A stretch of 26,275 bases of DNA from an uncultured Clostridia bacterium (lineage in GTDB: Bacteria > Bacillota > Clostridia > Oscillospirales > Acutalibacteraceae), in the NCBI GenBank assembly GCA_937915775.1, contig CALGGQ010000070.1:1-26275 (forward strand), given 5' to 3'. Every line of letters begins with the position of its first letter. Within the stretch, counting starts at the first letter, position 1. This document shows positions 22,661 through 26,275 of the stretch, piece after piece. Position numbers and translations under genes: made by a program. Under the pieces are notes generated by a model that worked only from the letters and a program-made list of their open reading frames with translations, ran no database searches and was not told the origin of the DNA.

Positions 22661-23998
22661 ATGGGACTTATTAAAGCAGGTATCGGTGCGCTCGGCGGCA
22701 CTATGGCTGATCAGTGGAAGGAATTCTTCTATTGTGACAGTCTTGACAAGGACGTATTGATGGTAAAGGGCGAGAAGAGAACCTCCTCCCGTTCCTCCAA
22801 CACGAAGGGTAATGACAACATTATCACGAACGGTTCCGGTATTGCGGTTGCCGACGGTCAGTGCATGCTGATTGTGGAGCAGGGCAAGGTCGTTGAGGTT
22901 TGTGCAGAGCCGGGTGAATTCACTTATGATTCCTCGACCGAGCCGTCGATTTTCTCCGGCAACCTCGGCGAGAGCATTCTCGAAACCTTCAAGACCATCG
23001 GTAAGCGTTTCACCTACGGCGGCGATACCGGTAAGGATCAGAGAGTTTATTACATCAACACCAAGGAAATCATGGACAACAAGTTCGGCACCCCGTCCCC
23101 GATTCTGTTCCGTGTGGTTGACACCAAAATCGGTATGGATATGGAAACCGAAATCCGCTGCAACGGCGTATATTCCTACAAGATTTCCAATCCCATCACC
23201 TTCTATACGAAAATCGCTGCTAATGTAGAAAGCGAATTCAGAAGAGAAGAAATTGACGCACAGCTTAAGACGGAATTCGTTGACGCACTGTCACCGGCAT
23301 TCGGCAAGCTGGCTGCCCTCGAGCTCAGACCGTCTATGATTCCTTCCCACACGAAGGAGCTGCGCGACGACTGCAACGAGGAATTAAAAGAGCTTTGGTA
23401 CAACCAGAGAGGTATTGAAATCGTTTCCATCGCGATGAATCCTGTTACGATGAACGAGGAAGACGCTGCTTATCTCAAGAGATATCAGAGAGGCGCAGCC
23501 GTTGACCGTAATCCCGGCATGGGCGCTGCTGCTTTCATGGAGAGCGGTGCAGACGCGATGAAGGGCGCTGCCAACAATCCGAACGGCGCGATGAACGGCT
23601 TCTTCGGTATGGGCATGGCGATGAATACTGCCGGCATGGGCGGCGGTATGGGCAACCTGTTCGGCGCCATGGGCAACGGCAATTACAACAACGCTCCGCA
23701 GCAGGGCTATGCTACCCAGCAGCAGGCAGCTCCTCAGCAGCAGGCTCCGCAGCAGGGTTATGCGCAGCCTCAGCAGGCAGCACCGGCTCCTGCAGCTGCT
23801 CCGGCAGCAGGCGGTTGGACCTGTCAGTGCGGCGCTGTGAACCAGGGCAATTTCTGCACCCAGTGCGGTTCCCCGAAGCCGGCTCCGGCAGCTCCGGAAG
23901 CACCGGCAGCTCCGGCGGCTTGGTTCTGCGGCAACTGCGGCGCTAAGAACGAGGGCTTGTTCTGCACCCAGTGCGGTCAGCCGAAGCCCCAGATGTAA
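22661..23998 (+). CDS. SPFH-domain protein with two C-terminal zinc ribbons (YdjI-like)
   Basis: Residues ~1-285 match the YdjI-type SPFH/virion-core-like family: MGLIKAGIGALGGTMADQW, ITNGSGIAVADGQCMLIVEQ, FGTPSPILFRVVDTKIGMDM and YNQRGIEIVSIAMNPVTMNE. A Gly/Met-rich and then Gln/Ala/Pro-rich linker follows (about 290-385). Two short zinc ribbons close the protein, WTCQCGA..FCTQCGSP (about 386) and WFCGNCGA..FCTQCGQP (about 421). In Bacillus subtilis YdjI is encoded with YdjG and YdjH beside pspA and is recruited to stressed membranes by them. A YdjG-like gene and the start of an exported protein follow here, so the module appears conserved, although no pspA is visible in this window. AAAGGAG (22645-22651) precedes ATG 22661. 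Confidence 0.88.
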   Translation: MGLIKAGIGALGGTMADQWKEFFYCDSLDKDVLMVKGEKRTSSRSSNTKGNDNIITNGSGIAVADGQCMLIVEQGKVVEVCAEPGEFTYDSSTEPSIFSGNLGESILETFKTIGKRFTYGGDTGKDQRVYYINTKEIMDNKFGTPSPILFRVVDTKIGMDMETEIRCNGVYSYKISNPITFYTKIAANVESEFRREEIDAQLKTEFVDALSPAFGKLAALELRPSMIPSHTKELRDDCNEELKELWYNQRGIEIVSIAMNPVTMNEEDAAYLKRYQRGAAVDRNPGMGAAAFMESGADAMKGAANNPNGAMNGFFGMGMAMNTAGMGGGMGNLFGAMGNGNYNNAPQQGYATQQQAAPQQQAPQQGYAQPQQAAPAPAAAPAAGGWTCQCGAVNQGNFCTQCGSPKPAPAAPEAPAAPAAWFCGNCGAKNEGLFCTQCGQPKPQM

Positions 23999-24037
23999 TT
24001 CCGTTTGACGAACCGAATGATTGAAAGGAGTAAGATG

Positions 24038-24994
24038 ATGGGAATTTTTGATAAAAAAGAATGCGCTATCTGCGGTAACAAGGTCGGTTTACTCGGCGCC
24101 AGAAAGGTAGAGGACGGCACCATTTGCTCCGACTGTACCAAGAAGTTATCTCCGTTCTTCAGTGAGAGAAAGCGCTCCACCGTTGCCGACATTCAGCAGC
24201 AGCTGGCTTACAGAGAGCAAAACAAGCAGAATCTGGCGCGCTTTAACGCCTCCAGAACGCTCGGCACGGGCAGCACAAAGGTCATCGTTGACGATACACA
24301 GAGAAAGTTTGTTGTCAGCAAAAAATCCGATTTCAGAGCAGAGAACGCCGATATTATCGACATTTCTCAGGTTACCAACGTACGCTATGAGGTGAAGGAA
24401 AACCGCACCGAGCAGTATATGAAGGACGCCAACGGCAACAACCGCTCCTATACGCCTCCGCGTTATGACTACGATTATGATTTCAAAATCTTTATCGACG
24501 TCAATCATCCGTATTTCAGCGAGATTTCCTTTGACCTCTCCAGCGGCAAGATTGACAGCCGTTATACCGAGGAATACAGACGTATGGAGCAGATTGCCAA
24601 CGAAATCGTCACGGCACTCGGCGGCAGCCCGATGGCTGGCGGTATGGGCTATCAGCAGCCGATGGGCGGCATGGGATACCAGCAGCCGATGGGCGGCACC
24701 TATCAGCCGATGAATCAGGGTTACCAGCAGCCGATGCAGGGTGGCTATCAGCAACCGATGCAGGGCGGCTATCAGCAGCCGATGCAGGGCGGTTATCAGC
24801 AGCCGATGCAGGGCGGCTATCAGCAGCCGGTGCAGGGTGGTTATCAGCAGCCGGTGCAGACCGGTTATCAGCAGCAGCCGATGAATCAGGGCTATCAGCA
24901 GGCACCGGCACAGGGTCTGCAGTGGTTCTGCCCGAGCTGCGGCGCGGCGAATACCACCCCGTTCTGCCAGAATTGCGGCACCCCGAGAGCATAA
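24038..24994 (+). CDS. DUF4428-like protein with YQQP repeats and C-terminal zinc ribbon
   Basis: The 318-residue product starts with a four-Cys zinc finger (CAICGNKVGLL...ICSDC) of the DUF4428 type. Residues ~30-200 include VIVDDTQRKFVVSKKSDFR and FKIFIDVNHPYFSEISFDL, a beta-rich domain similar to PH-like folds in such proteins (inference). From residue 204 a Gln-rich low-complexity segment holds about eleven copies of a GYQQPMQG-like unit. It ends in WFCPSCGA..FCQNCGTP, very close to the ribbons of the SPFH protein. ATG 24038 was chosen because AAAGGAG (24024-24030) lies seven bases upstream; ATG 24035 is also possible. The shared ribbon and low-complexity linker suggest that this protein and the SPFH protein bind the same partner. 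Confidence 0.85.
   Translation: MGIFDKKECAICGNKVGLLGARKVEDGTICSDCTKKLSPFFSERKRSTVADIQQQLAYREQNKQNLARFNASRTLGTGSTKVIVDDTQRKFVVSKKSDFRAENADIIDISQVTNVRYEVKENRTEQYMKDANGNNRSYTPPRYDYDYDFKIFIDVNHPYFSEISFDLSSGKIDSRYTEEYRRMEQIANEIVTALGGSPMAGGMGYQQPMGGMGYQQPMGGTYQPMNQGYQQPMQGGYQQPMQGGYQQPMQGGYQQPMQGGYQQPVQGGYQQPVQTGYQQQPMNQGYQQAPAQGLQWFCPSCGAANTTPFCQNCGTPRA
24647..24909 (+). repeat. Tandem 24-bp repeats encoding YQQPMQG units
   Basis: In-frame tandem copies of a 24-base unit (eight residues) run through this stretch. The most regular block is about 24717-24860, with six near-identical units differing mainly at third positions and by a Met-to-Val change. Flanking units are degenerate. Such a run is prone to length change by slippage, always in frame. 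Confidence 0.9.
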
Positions 24995-25023
24995 ATGAAC
25001 AACCTTTGAAATGAGGAAAACAT

Positions 25024-26142
25024 ATGTCAGATTTACTGGATTATAAATGCCCTGCGTGTAACGGTGCTCTGGAGTTTGACACCAAAACGCAGAAGATGCT
25101 GTGTCCGTTCTGCGGCTCCACTTATGAGATGAGTGAGCTGGCGCAGAAGGATACGGTGCTGGATACGCAGCAGCCGGATTTCGGCAATGCGGCGCAGGCG
25201 CAGCAGGGTGATCAGTTTAACTGGAACGGCGAAGCCGGTCAGGACTGGGGCGGCGAGGACGCAAATATGTCCGTCTACAGCTGTAAGTTCTGCGGCGGTG
25301 AAATCGTCGGCGACGCGAATACCGTTGCCACCGCCTGTCCGTACTGCGGCAACCCCGTGGTGATGAGCGGCAGGCTATCCGGTATGCTCAAGCCGGATTT
25401 CGTGATTCCGTTTAAGCTGGACAAGAGAGCGGCGAAGGATAAGCTGAAATCCTATGTGGCTTCCAAGAAGTTTGCGCCCAACAGCTTTAAGAGCGAAAAC
25501 AAGCTCGATGAAATCAAGGGAATCTATGTGCCGTTCTGGCTGTTTGATTCCAATATCAACGCCTCGGTTTCGTACGAGGGTACGCGCGTGCGCACCTGGA
25601 GCGACAGAAATTACGAATATACCGAGACGAGCTATTACGATATTTTCCGTCAGGGCAATATGGCGTTTGCCAATATTCCCGTGGACGGCTCTACCAATAT
25701 GCCCGATGATTTGATGGAAAGCATTGAGCCGTATGATTTTAATGATGCGGTTTCCTTCCAGACGGCGTATCTGGCGGGTTATCTGGCGGATAAATACGAT
25801 GTGGATATGCAGGCGTCCATTCCGAGAGCGAATGAGCGCATCAAGAGCAGTGCGGAGGAGACGCTGCGCGGTACGGTGGACGGCTTTGCCAGTGTTACCA
25901 CCAAGTACAGCAGCGTGCAGCTTTTGAACGGCGTTTCCAAGTATGCGCTGTATCCCGTATGGCTGCTGAACACCACCTATAAGGGCGAAAAATACACCTT
26001 TGCGATGAACGGTCAGACCGGCAAATTCATCGGTAATCTGCCGGTGGATAAGGGCAAGCTCGCGCGCCTGTTTGCAGGCGTTGCCGCGGGCGTTACGGCG
26101 GCGGTGTATGTAGTCGGCAGCTTGCTGCTGGGATTATTCTAA
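25024..26142 (+). CDS. YdjG-like double zinc-ribbon membrane protein
   Basis: The 372-residue product opens with a TFIIB-like zinc ribbon (CPACNGALEFDTKTQKMLCP then FCG, residues 10-32). A second ribbon follows a Gln/Gly-rich spacer (CKFCGG...ACPYCGN, about 86-112). The body (about 120-340) has the YdjG-family pattern: LKPDFVIPFKLDKRAA, KGIYVPFWLFDSN, and KYALYPVWLLNTTYKGEKYT near the end. One C-terminal membrane segment follows (LARLFAGVAAGVTAAVYVVG). Such proteins are often mis-annotated as PriA-like helicases because of the ribbons; no helicase motif is present. In B. subtilis YdjG and YdjH anchor the SPFH protein YdjI at the membrane. The gene follows the DUF4428-like gene by 29 bases and precedes a secreted protein gene by 12. 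Confidence 0.87.
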   Translation: MSDLLDYKCPACNGALEFDTKTQKMLCPFCGSTYEMSELAQKDTVLDTQQPDFGNAAQAQQGDQFNWNGEAGQDWGGEDANMSVYSCKFCGGEIVGDANTVATACPYCGNPVVMSGRLSGMLKPDFVIPFKLDKRAAKDKLKSYVASKKFAPNSFKSENKLDEIKGIYVPFWLFDSNINASVSYEGTRVRTWSDRNYEYTETSYYDIFRQGNMAFANIPVDGSTNMPDDLMESIEPYDFNDAVSFQTAYLAGYLADKYDVDMQASIPRANERIKSSAEETLRGTVDGFASVTTKYSSVQLLNGVSKYALYPVWLLNTTYKGEKYTFAMNGQTGKFIGNLPVDKGKLARLFAGVAAGVTAAVYVVGSLLLGLF

Positions 26143-26154
26143 GGGGGTGCCGAG

Positions 26155-26275
26155 ATGAAAAAGAAAATTTTATCCTTTATGGCAGCCCTTGTTCTGCTTC
26201 TCAGTATGACGATTCCGGCTTTCGCAGCAGAAAGCTGGTACGGCAGATACGGCCAGGCAGGGTATAACGAAACAC
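26155..26275 (+). CDS. Secreted or membrane protein, N-terminal fragment (possibly YdjH/TPM type)
   Basis: Only 40 codons are visible before the window ends. They encode a signal peptide (MKKKILSFMAALVLLLSMTI, cleavage likely after AFAA) and a mature start ESWYGRYGQAGYNET. AAGGGGG (26141-26147), overlapping the stop of the preceding gene, lies seven bases before ATG 26155. By position after a YdjG-like gene it could be the TPM-domain protein of the module, but no TPM sequence is visible yet, so that is inference from context only. Confidence 0.7.
   Translation, partial: MKKKILSFMAALVLLLSMTIPAFAAESWYGRYGQAGYNET

Noticed and set aside
24647..24909. CRISPR-like direct repeats
   Set aside because: The repeats are in frame within a coding sequence, have no unique spacers and encode a low-complexity peptide.
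25024..25363. PriA-like primosomal helicase, because of the Cys4 ribbons
   Set aside because: No Walker or helicase motifs occur; the full-length pattern and the C-terminal membrane segment fit the YdjG family.

Overview
The window comes from a low-to-mid GC Gram-positive bacterium, most likely a gut-type member of the class Clostridia (Oscillospiraceae/Ruminococcaceae-like). This is inferred from the rimP-nusA-ylxR-rplGA-infB-rbfA gene order, the short Firmicute-type NusA, strong AAAGGAG ribosome binding sites, sigma-A promoters, and a style of intergenic mini-hairpin repeat that I associate with this group from memory. All genes read on the + strand. I see no tRNA, rRNA, CRISPR array, insertion sequence or phage gene.

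Region 1 (1-603) is the 3' part of a membrane-anchored XRE regulator with a C-terminal zinc ribbon. Region 2 (593-8999) is a complete translation/RNA operon: a sigma-A promoter, a leader hairpin with a U-tract that looks like a NusA-type attenuator, then rimP, nusA, ylxR, an L7Ae-like gene, infB, rbfA, an NrnA-like DHH phosphoesterase, truB, ribF and a HAD phosphatase. Many neighbours overlap, and a strong terminator closes the operon. The infB-rbfA junction is interrupted by a short GCGGAAT/GGGCGGAT repeat.

Region 3 (9079-10750) is a sugar-type MFS transporter with its own promoter and a terminator-like hairpin. Region 4 (10786-14370) is a three-gene signalling cassette: a multi-TM protein with a degenerate kinase-like tail, a HisKA_3-type histidine kinase and a LuxR/NarL response regulator, with overlapping reading frames. 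Region 5 (14402-16911) is a nucleoside hydrolase plus a cytosolic 5'-nucleotidase-like enzyme, a probable nucleotide salvage pair.

Region 6 (16912-17426) is a 515-bp non-coding stretch packed with structure. It holds an AGTGAAAT-linked hairpin array, a ~178-bp array of six different perfect mini-hairpins joined by GTTAGC/GCTAAC linkers and closed by a long inverted repeat, a 19-bp-stem palindrome, three CACTAAN heptamers and a promoter. That promoter shares the element TAGTCACTTGTG with the nucleoside hydrolase promoter, at exactly the same distance (26 nt) from the -10 box. Both promoters lack a good -35 box, so the response regulator encoded next door is the obvious candidate activator.

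Region 7 (17427-26275, running off the end) is an envelope-type gene cluster: a small protein of unknown function, a ~1160-residue secreted multidomain protein, a lipoprotein, an SPFH protein with two C-terminal zinc ribbons, a DUF4428-like protein with YQQP repeats and a zinc ribbon, a YdjG-like zinc-ribbon membrane protein and the start of a secreted, possibly YdjH/TPM-like, protein. The SPFH/YdjG-like pair recalls the Bacillus subtilis ydjGHI membrane-stress module. If the shared promoter element is real, the two-component system would link nucleotide salvage and this envelope cluster in one regulon; that link is inference.
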